This document shows positions 1 through 7,919 of a DNA stretch of 45,426 nt, one piece after another. Numbering within the stretch: position 1 is the stretch's first letter; each line of letters starts with the position of its first letter. The position numbers and the translations under genes are program-made. A model generated the notes under the pieces. The model worked only from the letters and a program-made list of their open reading frames with translations, had not been told where the DNA came from and did not search any database. The stretch comes from DASXSB01 sp036506275 (GTDB lineage: Bacteria; Methylomirabilota; Methylomirabilia; Rokubacteriales; CSP1-6), in assembly GCA_036506275.1 (NCBI GenBank), contig DASXSB010000025.1:1-45426 (forward strand). The letters are read 5' to 3'.

Positions 1-1905
1 GTGTCGCGGGGGGCGGGTGGCCGCGCGCCTCAGGGAGACATCGTCGACGGTGGCGAAATGGCGCGGGTTCCACTCCGTCGCATACCCTTCGAGAACGGGC
101 ACCTTGGTGATGAGCTGATCGTTTCGACGACAGCGCGTCCGTGGGCGGCTGTCGCCGTCCGTTTCTCGCGGACACGCCGTCTCCTCGCGCCGCCATCCAT
201 TGTCGCGAAGGTCGAGCGATCCGGAATGCGCCGCATCCAACGCGCGCCAGCGGTCTGCCTCGTCGAAGTAGCCGAGGACCCTGCTGACGCCGAGACGACT
301 CGTCAAGAGCGCGTCGGCACCGGCGAGCCACATGAGGAGCACCGGGATGACCGCCGCCCGCTGCGGCGGACGCAGCAGAAGACCGACGGCGACGATTCCC
401 GTGAGGCCGAGCCAGATCATCGCGAGGTGAAGATGTCCGAACCGCATGAGCGTCGGGGGGACGATCGATTCCCACGCGGAACCGAGAAACGGGTCAACCG
501 CCAGGGCGGCGGCGACGGCGCTCACGGCGGTGGCGCCGACGAACCATCGCGACACGCGACGCGCGCCCGACCTGAGGTCCTCCTGGAAATCCCGGGTGCC
601 CATCAGCGCCAGCACGCAGAGGCCGAACATGAAGTGGAGGCGAAACACGGCCGTATGCCGGAAGAACCGCGTCGGGAACGCCCAGTCATAGAGCCACCCG
701 CGCACGGGCAGATGGCTCCCCACCGCCGCCGAGAGCGCGCAGAGGGCGATGCCGAGGATCCACCAGCGCCACGCCACCGTGCGTCGACGAACGAGCGCGA
801 ACAGCGCGAAGACGACGACGGTGACGCCCACGTACACATCGACCATCGAGTAATTGCTCTCCGGCCACACGAGGCCCTGGTTCTCTGCGTTCAGGGCGGC
901 CATATACGGGCTGGCGACGGTCACGAGCGCCGGCGGCGGGAGCGGATCGCGGAGGGCCGTCGCGCGGTCGAGGGTACCGACGCGAGGGTTACTGCCGGCG
1001 CCCTCGTAGAAGAACGCCAGATACGTGGGCGCCAGGATCAGCAGTCCCACCGCCGCCATGACGACGAGAGACACGATCGCATGTGTCGTGCGCGACTTCC
1101 GGGAGGCCGGGGCCGCCGGCGGTGAGTCGTCGGCGCAGGCGACGCGGCCGAGTGCCCACAGACTACAGAATCCAGCCGTGATCAGCACGACGGCTGGATA
1201 GCCGGCGAGGGCCGAGAGGCCCCACAACGCTCCTGCTTCGCCGGCGGCGAGCCGCGACCCGTCCTGAATGGCGCGGTCGAGCCGCCAGACGACGAGCGGA
1301 AGGAAGGAGTACGCCGCGATCCAGGGAGTGTGCTGCGCGTTGCCGGTGTAGACGCCGTTGAACAGAAACCCGAGCGCGACGATGCAGGCGCCCCACGCGG
1401 GAGCGCGCAGGTGCCGGGCCAGTAACAGGATGCCGGCGCCGCCGAGCCACCACACGAACAACCAGTACGCCACGAAGCCGCGGGACGTCCCGCCGAACAC
1501 GAGGCCGAACGCGTTCGTCAGCGGCGACAGCGCGCCAAGCTGGGGATCGCCCATTGCGGGAAGGCCCCCTTGTGTCCACGGGTCCCACGTCACGAGTCGC
1601 GCCGATCGCGCGTGGTCGGCTACGAGCACGAAGTAGGGGTAGAACTGCCCGTCGACGTCCCATTTGCCGGGCGCGATGCCGCGGACAAGGAGGTTGTTCG
1701 CAGCGAGGAACACGAACGTCGTGAACCCGGCCACGATCCACCAGCGGTGTCGCAGGACGACGATCCACGCGCGGTGCGGAATACCGTCGCCGGCGACGCC
1801 GGTCCGTGCGTGACGACACGACCCCCGCAGGGCGAGGAACGTGAGCAGCGTCATCATCGCGAACGAGACCGCGAGCGGGATGACGTGCGCGCCGCGGTAC
1901 TCCAT
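1..1905 (-). CDS. YfhO-like polytopic membrane protein, 3' end cut off by the window
   Basis: An open frame of 635 codons runs on the minus strand from ATG at 1905 to the window edge without a stop. An in-frame TGA sits two codons before the ATG, fixing the start at or after it. The translation is strongly hydrophobic with many membrane segments. It carries the early signature DGQFYPYF, then TWDPWTQGGLPAMGDPQ, typical of YfhO/GT-C-like proteins (a periplasmic acidic residue followed by a WNP-x-x-x-GG-P-like loop). The last 90 or so residues are hydrophilic (for example VPVLEGYATEWNP), resembling the start of the soluble C-terminal domain of YfhO proteins. YfhO proteins are linked to lipid-sugar-dependent glycosylation of surface polymers. 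The substrate cannot be told here. Family assignment is fair; function is inferred. Confidence 0.75.
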   Translation of the reverse strand, partial: MEYRGAHVIPLAVSFAMMTLLTFLALRGSCRHARTGVAGDGIPHRAWIVVLRHRWWIVAGFTTFVFLAANNLLVRGIAPGKWDVDGQFYPYFVLVADHARSARLVTWDPWTQGGLPAMGDPQLGALSPLTNAFGLVFGGTSRGFVAYWLFVWWLGGAGILLLARHLRAPAWGACIVALGFLFNGVYTGNAQHTPWIAAYSFLPLVVWRLDRAIQDGSRLAAGEAGALWGLSALAGYPAVVLITAGFCSLWALGRVACADDSPPAAPASRKSRTTHAIVSLVVMAAVGLLILAPTYLAFFYEGAGSNPRVGTLDRATALRDPLPPPALVTVASPYMAALNAENQGLVWPESNYSMVDVYVGVTVVVFALFALVRRRTVAWRWWILGIALCALSAAVGSHLPVRGWLYDWAFPTRFFRHTAVFRLHFMFGLCVLALMGTRDFQEDLRSGARRVSRWFVGATAVSAVAAALAVDPFLGSAWESIVPPTLMRFGHLHLAMIWLGLTGIVAVGLLLRPPQRAAVIPVLLMWLAGADALLTSRLGVSRVLGYFDEADRWRALDAAHSGSLDLRDNGWRREETACPRETDGDSRPRTRCRRNDQLITKVPVLEGYATEWNPRHFATVDDVSLRRAATRPPRH

Positions 1906-2088
1906 ACGTCAGGCGATACCCACGGCCCGGTACCTTACCGCGGCGCCGGCGATGGCGCCATCTCCGCGCCGCGGTGTGAGGCCGTTTCCCGCAGCGCCGG
2001 CGCGCTACTCAGCCGATTCCTCGGAGCATATTCAGCGCCAACAGCGGGCGCCAACGTCCCCGGTGGGTGCGAGAATTCCGCGCGTGTT

Positions 2089-2102
2089 GGACCAAGGTCC
2101 GG
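2089..2102 (+). promoter_or_regulatory. DosR-like box upstream of nrfHA
   Basis: GGACCAAGGTCCGG lies 36 nt before the proposed nrfH ATG. The ends GGACC and GGTCC are perfect inverted repeats. It matches the window's recurrent element GACCAAGGTCYC at 11 of 12 positions in gene-forward orientation. The function as an activator site is inferred. Confidence 0.6.
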
Positions 2103-2138
2103 TTGGCGATGAGGACTCCGTGCCCGATGCTCCCGGCC

Positions 2139-2597
2139 ATGACGCGGCGGAGCCTCGCTCTCCTCTTCGCGGGGCTGCTCGGGATCCCGGCCGGCGTGGG
2201 CGCGTTCACGTTCGTCTACGCGAAGGGCTTCTCCTATCTCTCTCCCGACCCGCGGGCATGCGTGAACTGCCACGTGATGAATCCGCAGTACGACGGTTGG
2301 CTCAAGAGCGGCCACCGGCACACGGCGACCTGTGTGGAGTGCCACCTGCCCCACGCGGGTCTCCAGAAGTGGGTGGCCAAGGCGGAGCACGGCTTCCGTC
2401 ACTCCGCCGCCTTCACGCTGCAGAACTTCAAGGAGCCGATCGAGATCACGCAACGCGACCGCGAGCTCGTCCGTGTCAACTGCGTGCGGTGTCACGAGGC
2501 CCTGGTCCAGGCCGTAGCCGACGCGCCCGGTCGCGCCCACGGAGAGCTCGATTGTCTGCACTGCCACACGAGCGCCGGACACGGCGCCGGTGGCTGA
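2139..2597 (+). CDS. nrfH: NrfH-like tetraheme cytochrome c, membrane quinol dehydrogenase of nitrite reductase
   Basis: The 152-residue product belongs to the NapC/NirT/NrfH family. It oxidises quinol at the cytoplasmic membrane and passes electrons to the periplasmic nitrite reductase NrfA. One N-terminal membrane anchor (residues about 5-27) is followed by four heme sites: CVNCH (41-45), CVECH (65-69), CVRCH (115-119) and CLHCH (129-133). Met47 follows the first heme in the CxxCHxM arrangement typical of NrfH. Length is normal for NrfH and short for NapC. In-frame ATGs at 2109 and 2127 are alternatives. 2139 is preferred because the protein begins MTRRS directly before the anchor, and 2109 would sit only a few bases from the upstream box. 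No strong ribosome-binding site is visible. nrfA follows 13 nt after the stop. Confidence 0.93.
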   Translation: MTRRSLALLFAGLLGIPAGVGAFTFVYAKGFSYLSPDPRACVNCHVMNPQYDGWLKSGHRHTATCVECHLPHAGLQKWVAKAEHGFRHSAAFTLQNFKEPIEITQRDRELVRVNCVRCHEALVQAVADAPGRAHGELDCLHCHTSAGHGAGG

Positions 2598-2610
2598 GAC
2601 GGAGGACACC

Positions 2611-4011
2611 ATGGTGGAGCGCGGCGCAGCGGGCGGACGGGAACGCGGGTGGCTGCTGGCACTGCTGGCGCTGCTCGGGGTCGCGGGAATCACCGTGATC
2701 CTGCTCGCGCTCCTCACGAACATCTTCGAGCGCAAACAGGAGGCCCGGCAGGCCTTCGTGCGTCTCGTCGACGTGACCGAGGACACCGCCGATCCCAAGG
2801 TGTGGAGCCAGAACTGGCCGCTCCAGTACGATTCCTATCTGCGGACGGCGCAGGCCACGACGACGAAGTACGGTGGCCGCGGTCTGGGAGCGAGCGACGG
2901 CGGCCTCGCCGAGCAGAAGCTCGATCGCGATCCCTGGCTCAAGCGCGTCTTCGCCGGCTACGCCTTCGCGCTCGATTACCGCGATCGGCGTGGCCACTAC
3001 TACGCGCTCTTCGACCAGGAGGCGACCCGGCGCGTGACCGAGCGCCAGCAGCCCGGCGCGTGCATTCAATGCCACGCCTCGAACCTGCCGCTCTATCGCT
3101 TCGTCGGGAAGGGCGACGTCCAGAAGGGCTTCGAGCAGGTCTCGGCGATGCCGTACCGCGAGGCACGGGAGATGAAGGACGACAAGGGGCAACCGCTCGT
3201 CCAGCATTCCGTCGCGTGCCTCGACTGCCACGATCCGAAGAGCATGGCGCTTCGAGTCACGCGGCCGGGGTTCATCGCCGGCATCAAGGCGCTCAAGGCC
3301 AAGCAGGGCACCGCCGACTACGATCCGAACCGCGATGCCACGCGCCAGGAAATGCGGTCGTTCGTGTGCGGACAGTGCCACGTCGAGTACTACTTCAAAG
3401 GCGCCGGCAAGACGGTGACATATCCCTGGGCCAACGGACTCAAGGTGGAGGAGATCGAGGCGTACTACGAGCGCGAGGGCTTCACGGACTGGGTCCACGC
3501 CGAGACCGGCACCAAGTTGCTGAAGGCGCAGCATCCCGAGTTCGAGGTGTGGTCGCAGGGCGTGCACTCGCGCGCGGGCGTGGCGTGCGCCGATTGCCAC
3601 ATGCCCTACGAGCGCGCCGGCGCGCTCAAGGTCAGCGACCACTGGGTGCGCAGTCCCTTGCTGAACCTGAACCGCGCCTGCCAGACCTGCCACGCGGTGT
3701 CCGAGAAAGAGCTGGAGGCGCGCGTGCTCGCGATCCAGGACCGTCACCACGCGCTCCTCGAGCGCGCGGCCCGCGCCACCACCGACATGATCGACGCCAT
3801 CGTGAGCGCGAAGAAGGCCGGCGCCGGCGAGGGCGATCTTCATGCGGCCGCCGCCCAGCACCGGAAGGCGCAGTGGCGGCTCGACTTCGTGGCGGCCGAG
3901 AACTCCATGGGATTCCACGCGCCTCAGGAACTGGCGCGAATCCTGGCCGAGGTCATCGACCATGCGCGCCAGGGCCAGCTCGAGGCCGAGCGGACCACGC
4001 GAAAGAAGTAG
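2611..4011 (+). CDS. nrfA: Pentaheme cytochrome c nitrite reductase, ammonia-forming
   Basis: NrfA reduces nitrite to ammonium with six electrons in the periplasm. The 466-residue product has an uncleaved-looking N-terminal anchor (about 14-36). Five heme sites follow: CIQCH (151-155), CLDCH (203-207), CGQCH (253-257), CADCH (326-330) and CQTCH (357-361). CGQCHVEYYF and LKAQHPE are diagnostic for NrfA and carry its active-site Tyr and His. The first site, which binds the catalytic heme, is CxxCH and not the classical CxxCK, so the proximal ligand would be His and no dedicated NrfEFG lyase is needed. The start at 2611 is chosen because GGAGG lies 5-6 nt upstream; a GTG at 2590 would overlap nrfH. 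It is co-transcribed with nrfH. Confidence 0.95.
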   Translation: MVERGAAGGRERGWLLALLALLGVAGITVILLALLTNIFERKQEARQAFVRLVDVTEDTADPKVWSQNWPLQYDSYLRTAQATTTKYGGRGLGASDGGLAEQKLDRDPWLKRVFAGYAFALDYRDRRGHYYALFDQEATRRVTERQQPGACIQCHASNLPLYRFVGKGDVQKGFEQVSAMPYREAREMKDDKGQPLVQHSVACLDCHDPKSMALRVTRPGFIAGIKALKAKQGTADYDPNRDATRQEMRSFVCGQCHVEYYFKGAGKTVTYPWANGLKVEEIEAYYEREGFTDWVHAETGTKLLKAQHPEFEVWSQGVHSRAGVACADCHMPYERAGALKVSDHWVRSPLLNLNRACQTCHAVSEKELEARVLAIQDRHHALLERAARATTDMIDAIVSAKKAGAGEGDLHAAAAQHRKAQWRLDFVAAENSMGFHAPQELARILAEVIDHARQGQLEAERTTRKK

Positions 4012-4028
4012 CGCGGGGGCGCGCGCCG

Positions 4029-4049
4029 CGGTCCCGCCGTGGGGGACCG
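4029..4049. terminator. Possible bidirectional hairpin between convergent nrfA and secreted-protein genes
   Basis: CGGTCCC (4029-4035) pairs perfectly with GGGACCG (4043-4049) around a 7-nt loop, just after the nrfA stop and just after the stop of the convergent gene. There is no T-run, so a factor-independent role is uncertain. Confidence 0.35.
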
Positions 4050-4058
4050 GCTCGGCCG

Positions 4059-4469
4059 CTACGAACCGGGTGTGCAGGCGCCGAACATCAGGAAGCCGCC
4101 CCCGTGGCCGAGGACGGCCCCCGACATCGCGCCCGAGGCCTCCACGATCACCACGTTCCACGCGATGCCGGCGATGCCCATCTCTTCGCCGGAAACGAGC
4201 AGCCGGCCGCCGCCGTGGCCGACGGACGTGATCTTCGCGGTTCGTCCGGTGGCGGCGCCACTGACGAGGCGGCCGCCGACGTCGACCTTCAGCGTCGGCG
4301 GAAAGTTGACGGTGGCGGCCGTCCCGCGCACGCATATCGTCGGGTCGTTGCACGCCATCACCGTCTCGATGGCGCACAGCATCGGCACCGACCCATCGAG
4401 CGGCGCGGCGGTTGCGCTCACGGCGACGATGATCATCAGACCGAAGGCGATCGATCCGAGAGCTCTCAT
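4059..4469 (-). CDS. Small secreted protein of unknown function
   Basis: The 136-residue product starts with a clear Sec signal peptide: MRAL, a hydrophobic stretch, then a likely cleavage after SATAA. The mature part is about 115 residues and holds four cysteines (LCAIE, ACNDP, ICVRG, GACTP), which could form two disulfides in the periplasm. It also has Gly-rich loops (GHGGG occurs twice). I do not recognise the family. The ATG at 4469 has a GAGGAGAG ribosome-binding site about 5 nt upstream. The gene is divergent from the regulator pair at 4604 and convergent with nrfA. A DosR-like box (4527-4542) is oriented towards it, 57 nt upstream, which suggests it is a stress-regulon member. Confidence 0.75.
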   Translation of the reverse strand: MRALGSIAFGLMIIVAVSATAAPLDGSVPMLCAIETVMACNDPTICVRGTAATVNFPPTLKVDVGGRLVSGAATGRTAKITSVGHGGGRLLVSGEEMGIAGIAWNVVIVEASGAMSGAVLGHGGGFLMFGACTPGS

Positions 4470-4526
4470 CGGCTCTCCTCGCGAGGAATTTCACCACGGG
4501 TAACAGGAGCGGACGGGCGAGCCTAT

Positions 4527-4542
4527 GAGACGTTGGTCGTAA
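4527..4542 (-). promoter_or_regulatory. DosR-like box in the divergent promoter region of the regulator pair
   Basis: On the minus strand it reads TTACGACCAACGTCTC, followed by ATAGG, matching GACCAASGTCYC plus the flanking ATRG. It is 57 nt before the secreted-protein ATG. An overlapping weaker plus-strand version (GTCGTAAGTCCG, 4537-4548) points to the regulator gene at 4604, so the region could serve both directions. The role is inferred. Confidence 0.55.
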
Positions 4543-4603
4543 GTCCGCATGACTTTGATCCGGTAGCCGAAAGGCCCCGTCCTCGCCCACCCTCGCGGTC
4601 GAG

Positions 4604-5284
4604 ATGAGCCTGCAGGCGGTGCCGCCGCTCGAACGGCGAATTCGCATTCTCGTCGTGGGAGGGCACGAGGTCGTGCGCCTCGGCCTGCGCTCCGTGCTGG
4701 AGAGGAGCCGCTGGTTCGAAGTGGTGGCCGACGTCGCCACCATGGCGGAGGCGGTCGCCGCCACCGTCCATCATCCGACGCTCGTGCTGGTCGCGGGGCC
4801 CGTCTCCAACGGCGCCGACGTCGACGGCGGCCAGGAGCTGCGGGCGCGGGTGCCGGGAGCGAGGATCGTCGTCCTCGGCGAGCAGCCGGAAGCGCCGACG
4901 ACGATCGTGGCCGGCCTCGGCGCCGTCGGCTGCCTCTCGCGACAGCTCGACGCTCAGAGCTTGTGCCGGGCCCTTCGCGAAATCGCGGCGGACGGGCGAC
5001 CGGTGATGGGAGAAGTGCCGGCGCCGTGGCGGTCGCGCCGGGACGCTTCGCGGCGCGACGTCCTCGCCCTCACCGCCCAGGAGCGCCGGGTGCTGCAGCT
5101 CGTGGCGCACGGGAAGACCAACAAGGAAATCGGCACCGCCCTCGGTCTGAGCGCGAAGACCGTGAAGAATTACCTCTCGAACGCCTTCGTGAAGTTGAAC
5201 GTCTCCCGGCGGGCCCAGGCCGCCGTCCTCTTCATCAAGCGCTACGACGGCGCCGCATCCCGGACACGGAGGTCGGTCGGATGA
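4604..5284 (+). CDS. NarL/DosR-type LuxR regulator with degenerate receiver (first of tandem pair)
   Basis: The 226-residue protein has a receiver-like domain (about 13-130) and a C-terminal LuxR helix-turn-helix (about 160-220). The receiver has lost its phosphorylation chemistry. The acidic pair is Gly19-Gly20 (VVGGHEVVR, where NarL/DosR have DDH). The phospho-acceptor Asp is Ala64 (LVLVAGP). The conserved Lys region reads CLSRQ. The DNA-binding part is intact and resembles DosR: KTNKEIG and the recognition helix AKTVKNYLS, then KLNVSRRAQAAV. It therefore probably acts as a phosphorylation-independent regulator or as a dimer partner of the next gene. The start is ATG 4604. Its stop overlaps the ATG of the following regulator (ATGA), so the two are translationally coupled. 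Confidence 0.88.
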   Translation: MSLQAVPPLERRIRILVVGGHEVVRLGLRSVLERSRWFEVVADVATMAEAVAATVHHPTLVLVAGPVSNGADVDGGQELRARVPGARIVVLGEQPEAPTTIVAGLGAVGCLSRQLDAQSLCRALREIAADGRPVMGEVPAPWRSRRDASRRDVLALTAQERRVLQLVAHGKTNKEIGTALGLSAKTVKNYLSNAFVKLNVSRRAQAAVLFIKRYDGAASRTRRSVG

Positions 5285-6000
5285 GCGAGACGAAGCGGAT
5301 CGAGGTCATCATCGTGGCCAGAGACGAGGTCACACGCGTCGGCCTGCGCGCCGTGCTGAGCGTCGAGCCGGACGTGCGCGTGGTGGCGGAGGCGTCGAGC
5401 AACGACGAGGCGATCCGGCATGTGACGCGCCTCCGGCCCGACGTCGTCCTCCTCGACGGCGCCGGCGCCGACGGCAATCTCGTCGAGGCGTGCCTCGTGC
5501 TCCGGGCGCAGGCGCCGCACACGCACGTCGTCGCCGTGATCGACACCGCCGCGCCCTCGTGTGTCGTCAACGCGGTGCGGGCGGGAGCGAACGGTTGCAT
5601 CGCGGAATCGTCACGCCTCGACGACGTGCGCCGGATCGTACGCGCGGTCGCCGCCGGCGACGTGGCGTTCGACCCGCACGTCACCCGCGTGCTGCTCGAG
5701 CATCTCCGTCGGGAACCGCTGGACGTCGGAAACGGGGAAGCGGCGCTCACACCGGCAGAGTGTCGCGCCCTGCGGCTCGTTGCCGACGGCAAGACGAATC
5801 GTCAGATCGCGTCGGACCTGGCCGTCAGCGAGAAAACCGTCAAGAACTGGCTCGCGCATGCGTTCGGCAAGCTCCACGTCACGCGTCGGGCCGAGGCCGC
5901 CGTGCGCTTCATGATGCCCCACGCGGCCGTGGACGCGATGTGGGCCGCGCACGTGAAGGCGACCGGCGGCGATCGCTCGGCGCTCGGCGAAACAGCATGA
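5281..6000 (+). CDS. NarL/DosR-type LuxR regulator with atypical receiver (second of tandem pair)
   Basis: The 239-residue protein is a paralogue of the preceding one. The phospho-acceptor position is kept (Asp59 in VVLLDGAGADG). The Mg-binding acidic pair is replaced (VARDEVTR in place of xDDHxxxR), and the conserved Lys is replaced (GCIAESS). The helix-turn-helix (about 155-215) contains GKTNRQIAS and EKTVKNWLAHAF, then KLHVTRRAEAAV, again close to the DNA-contacting helix of DosR. The ATG at 5281 overlaps the upstream stop. No sensor kinase is encoded nearby, so the signal is unknown. Directly downstream, after 196 nt, lies the aspartate decarboxylation operon, a plausible target. Family assignment is firm; DosR-like DNA specificity is inference. 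Confidence 0.88.
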   Translation: MSETKRIEVIIVARDEVTRVGLRAVLSVEPDVRVVAEASSNDEAIRHVTRLRPDVVLLDGAGADGNLVEACLVLRAQAPHTHVVAVIDTAAPSCVVNAVRAGANGCIAESSRLDDVRRIVRAVAAGDVAFDPHVTRVLLEHLRREPLDVGNGEAALTPAECRALRLVADGKTNRQIASDLAVSEKTVKNWLAHAFGKLHVTRRAEAAVRFMMPHAAVDAMWAAHVKATGGDRSALGETA

Positions 6001-6030
6001 GGAATTCCGGGCCGGAGCGCTCGCTCCCTT

Positions 6031-6079
6031 CGACTAGGGCCGTCCGGCCCGCGCGAGGGCGCGCCCGGCCCTTTGGGCC
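6031..6079. other. Hairpin-rich leader between regulators and aspT
   Basis: Two perfect 5-bp hairpins follow one another: GGGCC/GGCCC (6037-6041 with 6046-6050) and GGCCC/GGGCC (6067-6071 with 6075-6079, loop TTT). The four arms are mutually complementary, so alternative pairings are possible. It could be a terminator for the regulator pair or a leader structure. CGACTAGGGC at 6031-6040 recurs at 13581-13590. Confidence 0.3.
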
Positions 6080-6196
6080 TCCCGCCCGACCGTCTCAGAG
6101 TGCGCGTGCATCGGGGATGACCGGGCACGCCCGCGAACACGACGACGCGACGACGCCGAGCGTGCGGGTATGGACGCCGGAGGAACGGAGGGAAAC

Positions 6197-7891
6197 ATGA
6201 TCGACTGGTTCTTCGCGACGCTGCGTACCTATCCTGAGATCGCGATCTTTCTCTCGCTCGGCCTCGGATACTACTTCGGCAAGTTCACCTTTCGTGGTAT
6301 TGGCCTGGGGTCGGTCACCGCCACTCTCCTCGCCGGCGTCCTGATCGGCCAGCTCGGGATCACCATCTCGCCGCCTCTGAAGGCGACCGTCTTCCTCCTG
6401 TTCCTCTTCGCCGTCGGCTATGGCGTCGGGCCCCAGTTCGTCCGCGGCGTCGCCAAGGACGGCTTGCCGCAGGCTGTGTTCTCGGTGGTCCAGTGCCTGT
6501 TCAGCCTGCTGGTCCCGTTTGCCATCGCGAGGGCGGCCGGCTACGACCTCGGCTACGCCGCCGGGTTCTATTCCGGCTCGCAAACGATCTCCGCGGCCAT
6601 GGGTCTCTCCACCGACGCCATCAATCGACTGGGGCTGGCTCCCGACCAGGCCAAGGCCCTCCTCGATGGGATGCCGGTCGCCTACGCGGTCACGTACATG
6701 TTCGGCACCGTCGGCTCCGCGGTCGTGATCGCTCTCCTCGGCCCCGCGCTGCTGCGCATCAATCTCGAGGCCGCCGCGAAGGACTACGAGCAGAAGCAAG
6801 GCGGCGTCAAGCAGATGGGCGGGCTCGGCTCCGCCTGGCACCGGTGGGAGCTGCGCGCCTTCCGCGTACGGCCGGGCGCGAAAGCCGTCGGCCTCCGCGC
6901 CATCGAGGCGGAAGCGATGGTTCCGGATGCGAGGGTGTTCGTCGAGCGCATCCGCCGCAGCGACGGAACGATCGAGGACGCGACCGCCGACAGCGTGATC
7001 CGCGAGGGCGACGTGCTGGCCGTCATCGGCGCGCGCGAGGTCCTCGTGAGGGTGATCGGGGAGGCTGCCCACGAGGTCGACGACCCCGAGCTCCTGAACG
7101 TGCCGGTGGAGGGCGTCGATGTCTACGTCACCAACAAGGCCATCGAGGGCAAGACCCTCGCCGAGCTGGCGCAGCGACCGACATCGCGAAGTATCTTCTT
7201 GCACAGGATCACCCGCGGCGCCACCGCCACCTCGATTCCCGTGCTGCCGAACACGAAGATCTACCGTGGTGACATCCTCACCCTCGTCGGCCGCACCCAG
7301 GACACCACCGCCGCCGTCAAGGACCTTGGCGTGCCCGATCGTCCGAGCGACGTCGCCGACGTCGCGTTCATCGGTGGCGCCATCACGCTCGGCGCCCTCG
7401 TCGGCGCACTGGTCTGGAAGGTGAGCGGGGTGCCGCTCACGCTGTCCACCGCGGGCGGCGCGCTCATCTCGGGGATCGTGTTCGGCTGGCTCCGCTCGGT
7501 ACGCCCCTTCTTCGGACGGATCCCCTCCTCCACCGTGTGGTTCATGAACTCCGTCGGCCTCAACATCTTCATCGCCGTGGTCGGCATCTCCGCCGGCCCC
7601 GGCTTCGTCAACGGCCTCAAGTCCCAGGGCATCAGCCTCTTCCTGTGGGGAGCGCTCGCGACGACGGTGCCGATCGTGCTCGGGATGTACGTCGGCAAGT
7701 ACATCTTCCGCTTCCACGACGCGATCCTGCTCGGCGCCGTGTCCGGGGCGCGCACGACAACGGCGTCGCTCGGGCTGGTCAACGACATGGCCAAGAGCCA
7801 GGTGCCCGCGCTCGGTTACACCGTGACCTACGCCGTCGGCAACACGCTACTCACCATCTGGGGCATGGTCCTCATCCTGCTGCTGTCGTGA
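6197..7891 (+). CDS. aspT: Aspartate:alanine antiporter (AAE family), first copy
   Basis: The 564-residue membrane protein has the AAE layout: about five N-terminal membrane segments (from WFFATLRTYPEIAIFLSLGLG), a hydrophilic middle with two TrkA-C/RCK-C-like modules (about 205-375), and about five C-terminal segments. The hallmark AVGYGVGPQF and the PVAYAVTY stretch are present. AspT exchanges external aspartate for internal alanine. Coupled to cytoplasmic decarboxylation, this is electrogenic, consumes a proton and so builds proton-motive force. The ATG at 6197 follows GGAGGGAAAC. It heads an aspT-asdA-aspT operon with a 28-nt gap to asdA. It lies behind the DosR-like regulators, but no strong DosR-like box is visible directly before it. 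Confidence 0.93.
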   Translation: MIDWFFATLRTYPEIAIFLSLGLGYYFGKFTFRGIGLGSVTATLLAGVLIGQLGITISPPLKATVFLLFLFAVGYGVGPQFVRGVAKDGLPQAVFSVVQCLFSLLVPFAIARAAGYDLGYAAGFYSGSQTISAAMGLSTDAINRLGLAPDQAKALLDGMPVAYAVTYMFGTVGSAVVIALLGPALLRINLEAAAKDYEQKQGGVKQMGGLGSAWHRWELRAFRVRPGAKAVGLRAIEAEAMVPDARVFVERIRRSDGTIEDATADSVIREGDVLAVIGAREVLVRVIGEAAHEVDDPELLNVPVEGVDVYVTNKAIEGKTLAELAQRPTSRSIFLHRITRGATATSIPVLPNTKIYRGDILTLVGRTQDTTAAVKDLGVPDRPSDVADVAFIGGAITLGALVGALVWKVSGVPLTLSTAGGALISGIVFGWLRSVRPFFGRIPSSTVWFMNSVGLNIFIAVVGISAGPGFVNGLKSQGISLFLWGALATTVPIVLGMYVGKYIFRFHDAILLGAVSGARTTTASLGLVNDMAKSQVPALGYTVTYAVGNTLLTIWGMVLILLLS

Positions 7892-7919
7892 TGACCCCCC
7901 GAGCCACCAGGAGACAAGC

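Noticed and set aside
1..1125. Long plus-strand open frame from the window start
   Set aside because: Its product is Arg/Glu/His-rich low-complexity sequence with no domain, and the opposite strand encodes a coherent membrane protein over the same bases.
6031..6043. CGACTAGGGCCGT before aspT as a DosR-like box
   Set aside because: Only about half of the core positions match. It shares CGACTAGGGC with 13581-13590, but there the better match lies further right.
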